Of a stretch of DNA of 64,000 bases, positions 44,244-53,863 are shown in pieces; within the stretch, counting starts at the first letter, position 1, and each line of letters begins with the position of its first letter. The translations under genes and the position numbers were made by a program. The notes beneath the pieces are model-generated. The model was given only the letters and a program-made list of their open reading frames with translations, was not told where the DNA came from and ran no database searches. The stretch is from Sphingobacterium spiritivorum (GTDB lineage Bacteria; Bacteroidota; Bacteroidia; Sphingobacteriales; Sphingobacteriaceae). The stretch lies in assembly GCF_016724845.1 (NCBI RefSeq), contig NZ_CP068082.1:1612001-1676000 (forward strand), given 5' to 3'.

Positions 44244-44804
44244 TTATTTGACACGCTCGATATAATCACCGCTCTGTGTATCAACTTTTACTTTATCTCC
44301 CTGATTAATAAAAAGAGGAACTTTAATCTCTACTCCTGTCTCCACAGTTGCATTTTTCAAAGCATTGGTAGAAGTATCTCCTTTTACTGCCGGCTCTGTA
44401 TATGTAATTTCTAATTCAACACTTTTCGGAGCCTGCGCCATAATTGCTTCATCACTTTCGAATGCCACAATTACACTCATTCCTTCTTTCAAGAATCGTG
44501 CCGAATTACCAAATAAAAATTTCGGAATATTAAATTGTTCGTAAGTACTGTTATCCATTACGACATAAAATTCTCCGTCCTCATACAGATACTGATAATC
44601 ATTCGTTTCTACACGTGCAATTTCTACAGATTCATCCACACGGAAACGATATTCAACCAATTTACCGGTTTTCACATTACGCATTCTTGCCTGATAAAAA
44701 GCACGCAAGTTTCCCGGAGTACGGTGTATATATTCTTCAACAGCAACTAATTCACCATTGAAACGAAGGACATTTCCACTTTTTACGTCAGATGCTTTTG
44801 CCAT
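44244..44804 (-). CDS. efp: Translation elongation factor P
   Basis: The 186-residue three-domain protein has EF-P hallmarks (KASDVKSGNVLRFNGELVAV at the start, VPLFINQGDKVKVDTQSGDY at the end). EF-P relieves ribosomes stalled at polyproline. The loop that reaches the peptidyl-tRNA reads HRTPGNLRAF: Asn32 sits where E. coli has the lysylated Lys34 and other groups have a rhamnosylated Arg. No epm or earP modification genes are in the window. It therefore probably works unmodified or with a different chemistry. A -7 box (TAGTTTTG, 44839 down to 44832) lies upstream. Confidence 0.95.
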   Translation of the reverse strand: MAKASDVKSGNVLRFNGELVAVEEYIHRTPGNLRAFYQARMRNVKTGKLVEYRFRVDESVEIARVETNDYQYLYEDGEFYVVMDNSTYEQFNIPKFLFGNSARFLKEGMSVIVAFESDEAIMAQAPKSVELEITYTEPAVKGDTSTNALKNATVETGVEIKVPLFINQGDKVKVDTQSGDYIERVK

Positions 44805-44956
44805 GTTACTTCTTTTGTTTTTTTAAGACGACAAAACTACAAAAATTCTTGCTGTATATAAAAATTAAGGACAAGAAAAATAGTTTGAATCGCGAAAAGG
44901 ACTTTTTAGTATACGTATGTGTACCGTATACAACGTTCAGGCAGCTTTAGCCTTCG

Positions 44957-45586
44957 TTATATATTATTTTTATAATCGCTGATGCTGATATGCTGATCAC
45001 AAAAACTGTATTCTTTTGCCTGATTAGAGCAGACAATCAGCAGGCGGTCATCACTAATCGTTTTTTCTATAAGCTCCAGATACCAGGCTTCACCCTTTTC
45101 ATCCAGATTGCTGGTGGGTTCATCCAGAAATACAAGTGCCGAATCTGAACAACATGCTAATGCCAGTTTGACCCGTTGTTTCATTCCGGAAGAAAAATAC
45201 CGGATCTCTTTATTTATAGAAGCATTGAGTCCTAATAAATCCAGCAGGGAATCCTGATCAAATCCTTTTTGAAAATTCTTGAACTTGAAATGAAAGGTTA
45301 TCATTTCATGAAGAGTGAGATCTTCTATCAGTTCTATATAAGGAGCCGCAATAGATAAATGATGAAAAATCCGGTCTACAGCAACTTCTGTTTCCTCATG
45401 ATGATAGATAATCTTACCCTCAGAAGGGGTCAGATTGCCACACAGAACTTTGAGTAAAGTAGACTTACCGGATCCGTTAGGGCCGAGTACGGCATACTTA
45501 TGTCCAACAGAAAAGGTATAATCGATATGCCTGAAAATCCAGTCCCGATTATACCTTCTCCCGATGTCTTGCAGTGTTATCTTCAA
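44957..45586 (-). CDS. ABC transporter ATP-binding protein
   Basis: The 209-residue ATPase has Walker A GPNGSGKS, the signature YFSSGMKQR (a variant with SSGM rather than SGGQ) and Walker B VFLDEP followed by TSNLDEKG. It carries no membrane domain and none is encoded beside it. It is short, like the ATPases of small exporters. The last position after lpxA suggests a link with envelope or lipid A assembly, but this is inference; the lipid A flippase is MsbA-type and usually a fused protein. Confidence 0.9.
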   Translation of the reverse strand: MKITLQDIGRRYNRDWIFRHIDYTFSVGHKYAVLGPNGSGKSTLLKVLCGNLTPSEGKIIYHHEETEVAVDRIFHHLSIAAPYIELIEDLTLHEMITFHFKFKNFQKGFDQDSLLDLLGLNASINKEIRYFSSGMKQRVKLALACCSDSALVFLDEPTSNLDEKGEAWYLELIEKTISDDRLLIVCSNQAKEYSFCDQHISISDYKNNI

Positions 45587-45610
45587 AACACTTTATACTT
45601 TATTATACAA

Positions 45611-46405
45611 TTACAAACTTGCTCTTCCCTGACCAAATCCTTTGATAATACCTCTATTCGAGTTACGAACGAACGTAAGGATTTCATCTCTGGTTTCAGT
45701 AGCTTTAAATTCTGTTTCTACAATATCCAGCGCCTTGGAAAGATTTCCGTTCTGGATAAAGAGAACACGGTAAATACCCTGGATCTCATTTATCTGTTCG
45801 TTTGAGAACCCTCTTCTGCGAAGTCCCACAGAATTAATACCGGCATAGGTAATCGGCTCACGTGCGGCTTTGATAAACGGTGGCACATCTTTACGGACCA
45901 AAGAACCTCCGGAAACAAAGGCATGCGAACCAATCTTCACAAACTGATGTACGGCGACCATACCCGCCAGTACAACATAATCTCCGATGGTAATGTGACC
46001 TGCAAGAGTACTTGAATTTGAAAAAATACAGTTGTCGCCAATTATACAATCATGTGCAATGTGGCTGTATGCCTGTATCAGACAATTCTTGCCAATCACC
46101 GTTTTATAGCGGTCTTTTGTACCTCTGTTGATCGTCACACACTCTCTGATAGTAGTGTTGTCACCGATTTCAGCCACCGTAACTTCTCCCTCGAATTTGA
46201 GGTCCTGCGGTTCTCCTGAGATAACAGCACCCGGATATATTTTACAGTTTTTTCCTATCCGTGCACCATTCATAATGGTCACATTAGACCCAATCCAGGT
46301 ACCCTCTCCTATTACAACATCCTTGTGGATCGTAGTAAAAGGTTCTACAACAACATTTTGGGCTATCCGTGCCTCAGGATGTATATAAGCTAAAGGCTGT
46401 ATCAT
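45611..46405 (-). CDS. lpxA: UDP-N-acetylglucosamine acyltransferase
   Basis: The 264-residue protein is a left-handed parallel beta-helix with hexapeptide repeats. It starts QPLAYIHPEARIAQNVVVEP and shows SHIAHDCIIGDN, with the catalytic His. LpxA performs the first step of lipid A synthesis, adding a 3-hydroxyacyl chain from ACP to UDP-GlcNAc. It begins one base after the lpxC/fabZ stop, in the order lpxD, lpxC/fabZ, lpxA, so the operon carries most of the early Raetz steps. Confidence 0.97.
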   Translation of the reverse strand: MIQPLAYIHPEARIAQNVVVEPFTTIHKDVVIGEGTWIGSNVTIMNGARIGKNCKIYPGAVISGEPQDLKFEGEVTVAEIGDNTTIRECVTINRGTKDRYKTVIGKNCLIQAYSHIAHDCIIGDNCIFSNSSTLAGHITIGDYVVLAGMVAVHQFVKIGSHAFVSGGSLVRKDVPPFIKAAREPITYAGINSVGLRRRGFSNEQINEIQGIYRVLFIQNGNLSKALDIVETEFKATETRDEILTFVRNSNRGIIKGFGQGRASL

Positions 46406-46406
46406 C

Positions 46407-47810
46407 TTACTTTACTTTTACAATTTGAGCCATTAGCTCTGCCTCACTAACAATTTTCTCTCCTACCATTCCTATGCCCTTCATGCGCGCTATACCTCTT
46501 CGTATCGGTTCCATAAGGTCACAACGGAAAATAATGGTATCACCGGGAGCAACCTGGTTTTTGAATCTTGCATTTTCAATTTTCAGGAACAGTGTCAACC
46601 AGTTTTCAGGATCAGGAACCGTATTTAATACAAGGATCCCTCCTGTCTGTGCCATAGCTTCAATCTGCAGAACACCCGGAAATACAGGTGATCCCGGAAA
46701 ATGTCCCATAAACAAATCTTCGTTCATAGTTACATTCTTAAGCCCTACAACATGGTTTTCTGTCAATTCCAGAATTTTATCCACCATCAAAAACGGCTGA
46801 CGATGGGGTAATATATTCATAATCTGCACTGTATCATATACAGGCGTCATATTCGGGTCGTAAACCTTTACATGTTTACGGTTTTTCTCTTTATTAATAA
46901 CGGCTCTGATCTTTTTCGCAAAAGCAACATTAGCGGCATGTCCGGGACGTGCTGCCATAATATGACCTTTCAGAGGACGTCCTACCAAAGCCAGGTCACC
47001 GATCATATCCAGAAGTTTATGACGGGCAGGCTCGTTCTGATAGCGAAGTTGAATATTATTCAGGATACCTTCATTCGCTACATCGATATCATCACGGTTA
47101 AATAAATGCGCAAGCTTATCCAGCTCTTCTTTATCGACGTCTTTGTCTACAATCACGATTGCATTGGACAGATCACCACCTTTAATAAGGCCAAGATTGA
47201 CCAGTGTCTCTAACTCATGAAGAAAACAGAACGTACGTGAAGCTGATATTTCTCTAACAAATTCACCAATATTACTTACAGAAGCGTGCTGACTGCCCAA
47301 AACCGGAGAGTTAAAGTCTATCATACACGTCAGACGATAACCATCCAGAGGCATTGCTACAATCTCGACCTTACGATCTGTTTCCGAGTAATGGATATTA
47401 GATTTGATCTCATAAAAGTCTCTGTCAGCATCTTGTTCCTGAAAACCTACTTCTTCAAACAGTTTGACAAACGGAGAAGAACTTCCGTCCAGAATAGGTA
47501 CTTCAGGTCCGTCAATATCAATCAAAACATTATCAATCTGTAAACCAACCAAAGAGGCCATCAAATGCTCAATGGTGCTGACACTAGCTCCATTCTGAGA
47601 AATGGTGGTACCACGAGAAGTATCTGTTACATTATCCGCATCTACAGCGATAACGGGAGCCCCTTCGACATCTACTCTTCTGAATTTGTACCAATGGTAC
47701 TCAGGAGCAGGTTTGATCGTAAGGGTAACAGATTTTCCAGTATGCAAACCAACACCTGAAATCGAAACTTCAGACTTAATGGTTCTTTGTTTTACATTCA
47801 TATCTAACAT
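46407..47810 (-). CDS. lpxC/fabZ: LpxC-FabZ bifunctional fusion
   Basis: Residues 1 to about 305 are UDP-3-O-acyl-GlcNAc deacetylase (GVGLHTGKSVTL; zinc His residues in IEHLMASL and in HKLLDMIGDL). Residues from about 320 to 467 are 3-hydroxyacyl-ACP dehydratase FabZ, with MGHFPGSPVFPGVLQIEAMA holding its catalytic residues. This fusion is a known trait of Bacteroidota; it joins lipid A and fatty acid synthesis, which compete for the same acyl-ACP. Two ATGs (47810 and 47801) are possible starts. The gene lies 33 bases after lpxD. Confidence 0.97.
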   Translation of the reverse strand: MLDMNVKQRTIKSEVSISGVGLHTGKSVTLTIKPAPEYHWYKFRRVDVEGAPVIAVDADNVTDTSRGTTISQNGASVSTIEHLMASLVGLQIDNVLIDIDGPEVPILDGSSSPFVKLFEEVGFQEQDADRDFYEIKSNIHYSETDRKVEIVAMPLDGYRLTCMIDFNSPVLGSQHASVSNIGEFVREISASRTFCFLHELETLVNLGLIKGGDLSNAIVIVDKDVDKEELDKLAHLFNRDDIDVANEGILNNIQLRYQNEPARHKLLDMIGDLALVGRPLKGHIMAARPGHAANVAFAKKIRAVINKEKNRKHVKVYDPNMTPVYDTVQIMNILPHRQPFLMVDKILELTENHVVGLKNVTMNEDLFMGHFPGSPVFPGVLQIEAMAQTGGILVLNTVPDPENWLTLFLKIENARFKNQVAPGDTIIFRCDLMEPIRRGIARMKGIGMVGEKIVSEAELMAQIVKVK

Positions 47811-47843
47811 TCTGTATTAAGCAATATTGAGTTTTCTTTTTGT

Positions 47844-48881
47844 TTATTTTATATTTTGCATCTGCAGCAATTGCTCTAACTCGGAAATTCTTTTTTCCAG
47901 TTCGGGCAATCTTGCATAAATGACCTGTGAACGCAATTGAGATTGATAAGGAGTCGCTGGTGAACCTCCCCATTTTTTGCCAACTACAGTAATTGAACGA
48001 TTGATACCGGACTGTGCCTGCACCTGCGACCGGTCTGCAATAGTGATATGTCCTACCACACCAACCTGTCCGCCTAGTACAACATGTTCTCCCAACTTGG
48101 TACTTCCTGATACTCCGGTCTGCGCAGCAATAACGGTATTCTTACCGATCTCTACATTATGAGCGATCTGAATCAGATTATCCAGTTTAACACCCTGACG
48201 TATAACAGTAGATCCCATAGTCGCCCGGTCGATCACTGTATTAGCACCGATCTCCACGTCATCTTCTATGATGACATTACCTATTTGAGGCACCTTACTA
48301 TACGTACCATCCTCCTGCGGGGCAAAACCAAATCCGTCACTCCCGATCACAACACCGGCATGTATGACTACATTATTACCGATAACACAGTCTGAATAAA
48401 CTTTTACTCCGGGAAAGAGTGTTACATTATCACCGATCTGTACATTATCACCAATATATACATGCGGATATACTTTCACTTGTTTACCTAAAGTCGTATC
48501 TTTTCCGATATACGAAAAAGCGCCCAGATATTCATGCTCACCAATGCTGGCGGAATCATGTACAAAAACAGGTTCTTCTCTTCCTGAACGATCCTGTTTC
48601 ATCATATTATAGTAGGACAATAACTCCGAAAAAGAGGAATAAGCATTCCTGACGCGTATCAACGTGCAGGAAACTTCGCTTAACGGCGTAAAATCAGCAT
48701 TTACAATAACGATAGAAGCATTTGTCGTATAGATAAAGTTTTCGTACTTTGGGTTCGCTAAAAAGGAAAGATCGCCTGACTGCGCCTCTTCAATTTTGGC
48801 CAACTGGCTCACCACAACATCCGGATTACCTTCGATATTGCCTTTTAATAATGTTGCTATTTGTTGCGCAGAAAATTGCAT
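47844..48881 (-). CDS. lpxD: UDP-3-O-(3-hydroxyacyl)glucosamine N-acyltransferase
   Basis: The 345-residue protein has an N-terminal LpxD domain ([20 protein letters not shown]). A hexapeptide-repeat beta-helix (about 110-310) and a C-terminal helix ([15 protein letters not shown]) follow. [20 protein letters not shown] holds the catalytic His region. It adds the N-linked acyl chain in lipid A synthesis. It is the first gene of the lipid A operon, 41 bases after the HD gene on the same strand, with its own -7 box just upstream. Confidence 0.97.
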   Translation of the reverse strand: MQFSAQQIATLLKGNIEGNPDVVVSQLAKIEEAQSGDLSFLANPKYENFIYTTNASIVIVNADFTPLSEVSCTLIRVRNAYSSFSELLSYYNMMKQDRSGREEPVFVHDSASIGEHEYLGAFSYIGKDTTLGKQVKVYPHVYIGDNVQIGDNVTLFPGVKVYSDCVIGNNVVIHAGVVIGSDGFGFAPQEDGTYSKVPQIGNVIIEDDVEIGANTVIDRATMGSTVIRQGVKLDNLIQIAHNVEIGKNTVIAAQTGVSGSTKLGEHVVLGGQVGVVGHITIADRSQVQAQSGINRSITVVGKKWGGSPATPYQSQLRSQVIYARLPELEKRISELEQLLQMQNIK

Positions 48882-48885
48882 TGTA

Positions 48886-48893
48886 CAAATGTA
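48886..48893 (-). promoter_or_regulatory. -7 box directly before lpxD start
   Basis: TACATTTG, read on the minus strand, fits the Bacteroidota -7 consensus exactly and ends four bases before the ATG, which implies a leaderless or almost leaderless lpxD mRNA. No -33 match is seen. Confidence 0.5.
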
Positions 48894-48922
48894 TGCCTTT
48901 TTGTTAATTTTTCTTTAAGTTT

Positions 48923-50176
48923 TTACTTTATCCGGGGATATCCAACCTCTTTTGGGTATGAAATAGCGAATTTTCGTACTTTCCGGGCCAAAGCTTCCAA
49001 ATTTGAAAGATCTGATGCCTCTGTTATATCTTTTAGTTCTCCTTGTTTATCTACAATCTTTATTCCTCCCTGTGAAGGGCTGTATGCACTATTCTCCACT
49101 TCCTGTATAAAGACAAAATACTCCAGTTCATCTTGTGTAATTCCGAAGTAATCGATTACGGCCTGATTCACCGCTTCTACAGCCTGTTCTGAAAAAGGCT
49201 CATTGCTCATAACCGTCCTGAACAGATCTCTGGCCATCAATTTGCGGCACAGCATACTTAAGATTTTATCTTCATGATCAGCCCAAGTTTTAATAGCCGA
49301 CATAATATCTGTATCATCCAAACGAGTAAACCACTGTAAATGTGACTCGTCCAGTAAAAAATTATCTTTTGTGATTCTGTTCTTCAGAAAATGAGAGAAT
49401 GCCGGTGTAGCAAACAAGTCAGCACCCTGATCACTTAAAGCCTTCGCTCTTTTCAATGCTTTAATAAGCATTTGCTCTGCACCGATAACTGTTTTGTGCA
49501 GGTATACCTGCCAGTACATAAGCCTTCTTGCAATCAAAAACTTCTCTACCGAATAAATACCTTTCAGTTCGACGACCAGTTCATCATTATGCACATTCAG
49601 CATTTTGATAATCCTGTCAAAAGAGATGACTCCTTCTGAAACCCCTGTAAAGAAACTATCCCTGTTCAGATAATCCATGCGGTCGGTATCCAGCTGACTG
49701 GAAACAAGCTGATGAAAAAACTTTCTTTCGTATTTATTATTGAAAATAGTAATCGCAAGGTCCAGTTTACATCCAAATTCATCATTCATCCTGTCCATCA
49801 ACAAAGAAGAAAGCATCTCATGGGACACACCTTCTATAATAGTATGTTCCAGAGAATGGGAAAAAGGTCCGTGTCCGATATCATGTAATAAGATCGCGAC
49901 CAAAGCGGCCTCTTCTTCTTCCAGAGAGATCCGGACTTCTTTACTCCTTAATGTATCTATAGCCAGAGACATCAGGTGCATAGCTCCTATAGCATGCTGA
50001 AAACGTGTATGTAACGCTCCCGGATAGACCAGATGAGTCATACTCACCTGCTTAATATAGCGCAGTCTTTGAAAATAAGGATGCTGAATAAGGTCAAATA
50101 CACATCCCGAAGGAATGGTAACAAATCCGTAAACCGGATCGTTGACTATTTTTCTCTTATTCAATGTAGATTGCAC
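48923..50176 (-). CDS. HD-domain phosphohydrolase (dNTPase-like)
   Basis: The 417-residue protein carries the HD-superfamily pattern: HTRFQHAIGAMHLM, then LLHDIGHGPFSHSLEH (His-Asp metal pair) and QLDTDRMDYLNRDSFFTGVS, as in SAMHD1-like and YwfO/dGTPase-type proteins. It may degrade dNTPs or a related nucleotide. A -7 box on the minus strand (TATCTTTG, 50288 down to 50281) lies upstream. It precedes the lipid A operon; I know of no functional link. Confidence 0.92.
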   Translation of the reverse strand: MQSTLNKRKIVNDPVYGFVTIPSGCVFDLIQHPYFQRLRYIKQVSMTHLVYPGALHTRFQHAIGAMHLMSLAIDTLRSKEVRISLEEEEAALVAILLHDIGHGPFSHSLEHTIIEGVSHEMLSSLLMDRMNDEFGCKLDLAITIFNNKYERKFFHQLVSSQLDTDRMDYLNRDSFFTGVSEGVISFDRIIKMLNVHNDELVVELKGIYSVEKFLIARRLMYWQVYLHKTVIGAEQMLIKALKRAKALSDQGADLFATPAFSHFLKNRITKDNFLLDESHLQWFTRLDDTDIMSAIKTWADHEDKILSMLCRKLMARDLFRTVMSNEPFSEQAVEAVNQAVIDYFGITQDELEYFVFIQEVENSAYSPSQGGIKIVDKQGELKDITEASDLSNLEALARKVRKFAISYPKEVGYPRIK

Positions 50177-50470
50177 GTATATATTTATTTAAAAAATAAT
50201 CTGAGCGAAATAAAATTAACCATCTCCGATATATATTAAGGAAGAGGTAGATACTATTATCTTACGAAGCTAAGATAGTGCAAAGATACGGAGTTGCCCG
50301 TTAAGAAATGTTAAAAAACAACAAATAAAGTCCCAAAAGCGGTAAGTTCGTAACTCTATGACAAATCGATTGTTATAATTTTGATTATATTCTACATACA
50401 TTTGGAGTAATTTGAATCCTTCACAGAATCCTATGTATTCGATTTGTGATTATCAATTAAGAAAATTCTC
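50177..50470. other. Divergent promoter region of HD and porX genes
   Basis: This holds a minus-strand -7 box TATCTTTG (50288 to 50281) for the HD gene and a plus-strand TAATTTTG (50376-50383) for porX. Neither has an obvious -33 box. About 85 bases of leader precede porX. No gene is seen here. Confidence 0.5.
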
Positions 50471-52024
50471 ATGCAAAAAACACATATACTTTGGGCAGAT
50501 GATGAAATTGAATTTCTGAAACCCCATATTCTGTTATTAGAAGAAAAGGATTACAAGGTAAAGACAGTCAACAATGGTCACGATGCTGTCGAGGCTTTCA
50601 GGAATGAGCCTTTCGATCTGGTCTTTCTCGATGAAAACATGCCAGGACTTACCGGATTAGAAACATTGGCCATATTAAAGTCTATCAATCCGTCCATCCC
50701 CACCGTACTTGTCACAAAGAATGAAGAGGAGCACCTTATGGAAGATGCTATCGGAAGTAAGATTGATGATTATCTGATCAAACCGGTCAACCCGAAACAG
50801 ATACTTCTGACCATCAAAAAGTTCACAGAAAATAAAAGACTGGTGAGTGAAAAGACATCTATGGCGTATCAGCAGGATTTCCGTAATCTCGGTATGATCC
50901 TCAATGATAATCTGGATGTACACCAATGGACAGATGTGTATAAAAAACTGATCTACTGGGAACTTTCTCTTGAAAAACTGGAAGATTCCAATATGCATGA
51001 AATTCTGACGATGCAGAAATCCGAGGCAAATGCGTTATTTTCAAAATTTATTGAGAAAAACTACATCAACTGGATCAAAAATCCGGATGAAGGCCCGGTG
51101 TTCTCACATCAGCTGTTTAAGAAAAAAGTATTTCCCGGAATGCAGGAAAACAAACCGACTTTCTTTTTTCTGATTGACAACCTGCGGTATGATCAATGGA
51201 AGATCATTAACGATATTATTACGGATTATTTCCGTCTGGATGAAGAAGATCATTACCTTAGCATCCTGCCAACAGCTACCCAGTATGCACGAAATGCTAT
51301 TTTCAGTGGATTAACACCTCTGGAAATGGAAAAGAGATTCCCTGATCTGTGGCAGAATGACGAAGACGAAGGCGGGAAAAATCTGCACGAAGACAAATTT
51401 CTGGCAGATCAGATAAAAAGACTTTACCGTCGGGAGATCAAACATTCCTATCATAAGATACTAACATTGGAGCAGGGGAAAGATATTTATGAAAATGTCA
51501 ACAACCTCATGCAAAATGACCTGAACGTATTGGTCTACAACTTTGTTGATATGCTTTCCCATGCACGTACAGATATGGCTATGATCCGCGAACTGGCCAA
51601 TGATGAAGCGGCATACCGCTCTCTGACGCTTTCCTGGTTTGAACACTCTCCCTTGCTGGAGACACTGAAATGGTTATCCCAACGCAATGTAAGGGTGATT
51701 ATCACGACAGATCACGGAACAATCAGGGTCAAAAAACCAAGTAAAATAATCGGCGACCGTAATACCAACACCAACCTGAGATACAAACAGGGGAAAAACC
51801 TTAATTACCAGGACAAAGATGTATTCGTGATCAAAAATCCACACGATGCTCAATTACCAAAGTTGCATGTAAGCTCAACTTTTGTATTTGCAAAAGAGGA
51901 CATCTACTTTGTATATCCGAACAATTACAATCAGTTTGTCAATTATTTTCATGGTACATTCCAGCATGGAGGTATTTCTTTGGAGGAAATGATTATCCCG
52001 TTTGCAACGTATTCGTCCAAATAA
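50471..52024 (+). CDS. porX: Type IX secretion response regulator PorX
   Basis: Residues 1-120 are a CheY-like receiver with phospho-acceptor Asp54 (FDLVFLDENMPGL) and the switch residues in LVTKNEEE and IKPVNPKQ. After a helical linker, residues from about 200 to 517 form a PglZ/alkaline-phosphatase-superfamily domain: PTFFFLIDNLRYDQWK, SILPTATQYARNAIFSGL, VYNFVDMLSHARTD and IITTDHGTIRVKKP. PorX works with the kinase PorY and the SigP sigma factor in the type IX secretion system and has nucleotide phosphodiesterase activity in known species. Length is normal. It is 14 bases before tsaE. Confidence 0.95.
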   Translation: MQKTHILWADDEIEFLKPHILLLEEKDYKVKTVNNGHDAVEAFRNEPFDLVFLDENMPGLTGLETLAILKSINPSIPTVLVTKNEEEHLMEDAIGSKIDDYLIKPVNPKQILLTIKKFTENKRLVSEKTSMAYQQDFRNLGMILNDNLDVHQWTDVYKKLIYWELSLEKLEDSNMHEILTMQKSEANALFSKFIEKNYINWIKNPDEGPVFSHQLFKKKVFPGMQENKPTFFFLIDNLRYDQWKIINDIITDYFRLDEEDHYLSILPTATQYARNAIFSGLTPLEMEKRFPDLWQNDEDEGGKNLHEDKFLADQIKRLYRREIKHSYHKILTLEQGKDIYENVNNLMQNDLNVLVYNFVDMLSHARTDMAMIRELANDEAAYRSLTLSWFEHSPLLETLKWLSQRNVRVIITTDHGTIRVKKPSKIIGDRNTNTNLRYKQGKNLNYQDKDVFVIKNPHDAQLPKLHVSSTFVFAKEDIYFVYPNNYNQFVNYFHGTFQHGGISLEEMIIPFATYSSK

Positions 52025-52037
52025 GTATTTTTGAAAC

Positions 52038-52448
52038 ATGAAATTGCATGTTCAAAACTTATCTGAATTACCCGGAGCTGCCAGCCAAATACTTTCTGCA
52101 TTTGCTGATACCCGGGTGTTTCTTTTGTATGGAAGTATGGGGGCCGGCAAAACAACTTTTGTAAAAGCTATCTGCGAGCAACTCGGTGTCACGGACAGCA
52201 CTTCCAGTCCGACCTTTTCTATTGTAAACCAATACAGCTACCCGCAAGGCAATGTATATCATTTTGATTTCTACAGAATAAAAGATGAACAGGAAGCCTT
52301 CGATATGGGATATGAGGAATACTTTTATTCCGGCGATTACTGCTTTATCGAATGGCCTGAAAAGATACCCAATCTGCTGCCGGAAGATGCCAGAGCTATA
52401 CATATAGCGGCCATCGACGAATATATCCGCAGCATTGAGGTAAAATAA
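52038..52448 (+). CDS. tsaE: tRNA threonylcarbamoyladenosine ATPase TsaE
   Basis: The 136-residue P-loop protein has Walker A LYGSMGAGKTTFVKAI, then SSPTFSIVNQYSY and VYHFDFYRIKDEQEAFDMGY. TsaE is needed with TsaB and TsaD for t6A formation on ANN-decoding tRNAs. Length is normal for the family. It follows porX by 14 bases and is closed by a terminator. Confidence 0.96.
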   Translation: MKLHVQNLSELPGAASQILSAFADTRVFLLYGSMGAGKTTFVKAICEQLGVTDSTSSPTFSIVNQYSYPQGNVYHFDFYRIKDEQEAFDMGYEEYFYSGDYCFIEWPEKIPNLLPEDARAIHIAAIDEYIRSIEVK

Positions 52449-52457
52449 AACATTAAG

Positions 52458-52492
52458 AATCAGGTTATTAAATTAATTTCCTGATTTTTTTA
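52458..52492 (+). terminator. Intrinsic terminator after tsaE
   Basis: AATCAGG (52458-52464) and CCTGATT (52480-52486) form a 7-bp stem around a 15-base AT-rich loop, followed by a T run. Confidence 0.75.
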
Positions 52493-52553
52493 TATCCTGA
52501 CGCAACCCTTTAATCCTAATCCACGTCTTCTTTATAACAAACCGATAAAAACC

Positions 52554-53099
52554 TTGAAACAACATGACATTGATGAAGTATGGAAAAAATGTAAAACGGG
52601 GGACCGAAAGTCGCAATCATTGCTCTATCAACACTTTGCTCCCAGAATGTATGCTGTATGTATACGCTACGCCGTAGACACTCTGGAAGCTGAAGATATG
52701 TTACAGACTGGATTTATAAAAGTATTTGCCAAACATCACCTCTTTGACGAAAGAGGATCATTAGAAGGATGGATCCGACGGGTAATGGTAAATACAGCTA
52801 TAGAGATTCATCGAAAAAACAAAGTTAGCTTCTGTGACATTGATGAAAATCTCCAGGCACATATGCTAAAGAGTTCTATCGGAACGGATCAATCCGCCTA
52901 TCAGGATCTTATGCAGCTAGTCAAGCAGCTACCTGTGGGTTACAGAACGGTCTTCAATCTTTACGCCATAGAGGGTTACACACATCATGAGATTGCAAAA
53001 TCTCTCCATATAAGTGAAGGAAATTCAAAATCGCAGCTATCAAGAGCACGTACATGGCTTAAAGATAAACTGCAAAAACTGGAGGAAACAGAAAGATGA
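52554..53099 (+). CDS. ECF RNA polymerase sigma factor
   Basis: The 181-residue protein starts at TTG, as no in-frame ATG occurs before the conserved region (MKQHDIDEVWKKCKTGDRKS). It has region 2 (LYQHFAPRMYAVCIRYAVDT, LEAEDMLQTGFIKVFA) and region 4 (YRTVFNLYAIEGYTHHEIAK, SLHISEGNSKSQLSRAR). It would direct RNA polymerase to a small regulon. Its stop and the start of the anti-sigma-like gene share four bases (ATGA). Confidence 0.95.
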   Translation: MKQHDIDEVWKKCKTGDRKSQSLLYQHFAPRMYAVCIRYAVDTLEAEDMLQTGFIKVFAKHHLFDERGSLEGWIRRVMVNTAIEIHRKNKVSFCDIDENLQAHMLKSSIGTDQSAYQDLMQLVKQLPVGYRTVFNLYAIEGYTHHEIAKSLHISEGNSKSQLSRARTWLKDKLQKLEETER

Positions 53100-53845
53100 C
53101 AGATAAAGAACTGGATAAACTCTTCAGGGAGCAGCTTGAAAATGCAGAATCAACACCAAGTCCCGACATCTGGGACAAGATTGAACAACAGCTGCCAAAA
53201 GAAGAAGTTACAATCAAAAAAACAAGTATTTATCCGCTTTGGAAATGGACAGCTGCAGCCGCAATCGTGGCGACAGGAATATTCTCTACCTGGTATTTTC
53301 AACAGGGTGAACAAGAGTCGGAACACCTGACCGAACATCATGCAACACCTCCTCAGGACAAAGAATGGAGTAAGGATGTTGAATCCATACCATCAGACCC
53401 GATTCTGACAGAGAAAAAGGATAATGAAAGATTCGCATTCGTACAGGAGAAGTCAAGTAAAAAAAAGGGAGATATACCAGGAGAGGTTGCTGAGCGCCCG
53501 CAGCAGATAGAAATAAGTACAACTAATGAAAGCACTCATCTGCTGGCATTGAATCTTCAGCAGATGGATACCGTACCGAGCAATATTTCATTACCTGACC
53601 TGACAACAAGTGTTACCGATGTACCGCCTCTTAAGGCATTAATCGAGAGTCCGGAAGTAGAAGAAACAATGATGGCAAGCCATGAACCGGAGAAGCAGAA
53701 AACATTCGGTATCGGAACGATCCTCAATTCACTGATCGGAAAGGCAGACCGATCGGATGGTAAAAAACTACACTTTGATACAGATGAAGAAGGATCTCTG
53801 AGTATTCAATATATTACCAAAAACAGAAAGAAAAATAAACAATAA
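53096..53845 (+). CDS. Anti-sigma-like membrane protein
   Basis: The 249-residue protein has a cytoplasmic N-terminus of about 45 residues (MTDKELDKLFREQLENAEST), one membrane segment (KWTAAAAIVATGIFSTWYF) and a long, charged, low-complexity periplasmic part rich in Glu, Ser, Thr and Lys. The layout and its overlap with the ECF gene suggest an anti-sigma factor, although no zinc-binding ZAS motif (HxxxCxxC) is visible. It may instead be a structural protein regulated by the sigma factor. Confidence 0.65.
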   Translation: MTDKELDKLFREQLENAESTPSPDIWDKIEQQLPKEEVTIKKTSIYPLWKWTAAAAIVATGIFSTWYFQQGEQESEHLTEHHATPPQDKEWSKDVESIPSDPILTEKKDNERFAFVQEKSSKKKGDIPGEVAERPQQIEISTTNESTHLLALNLQQMDTVPSNISLPDLTTSVTDVPPLKALIESPEVEETMMASHEPEKQKTFGIGTILNSLIGKADRSDGKKLHFDTDEEGSLSIQYITKNRKKNKQ

Positions 53846-53863
53846 CAATAAATTATACAGCAT

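Noticed and set aside
44909..44931. GTATACG / CGTATAC inverted repeat after the lpxA-linked ABC ATPase gene as an operator
   Set aside because: A short 7-bp stem without a U-run and without any related copy nearby; it may be a weak terminator but is not supported enough to list.
50471..52024. PorX as a sign of a nearby complete type IX secretion locus
   Set aside because: No other por, spr or gld genes are in the window; porX is usually encoded apart from them.
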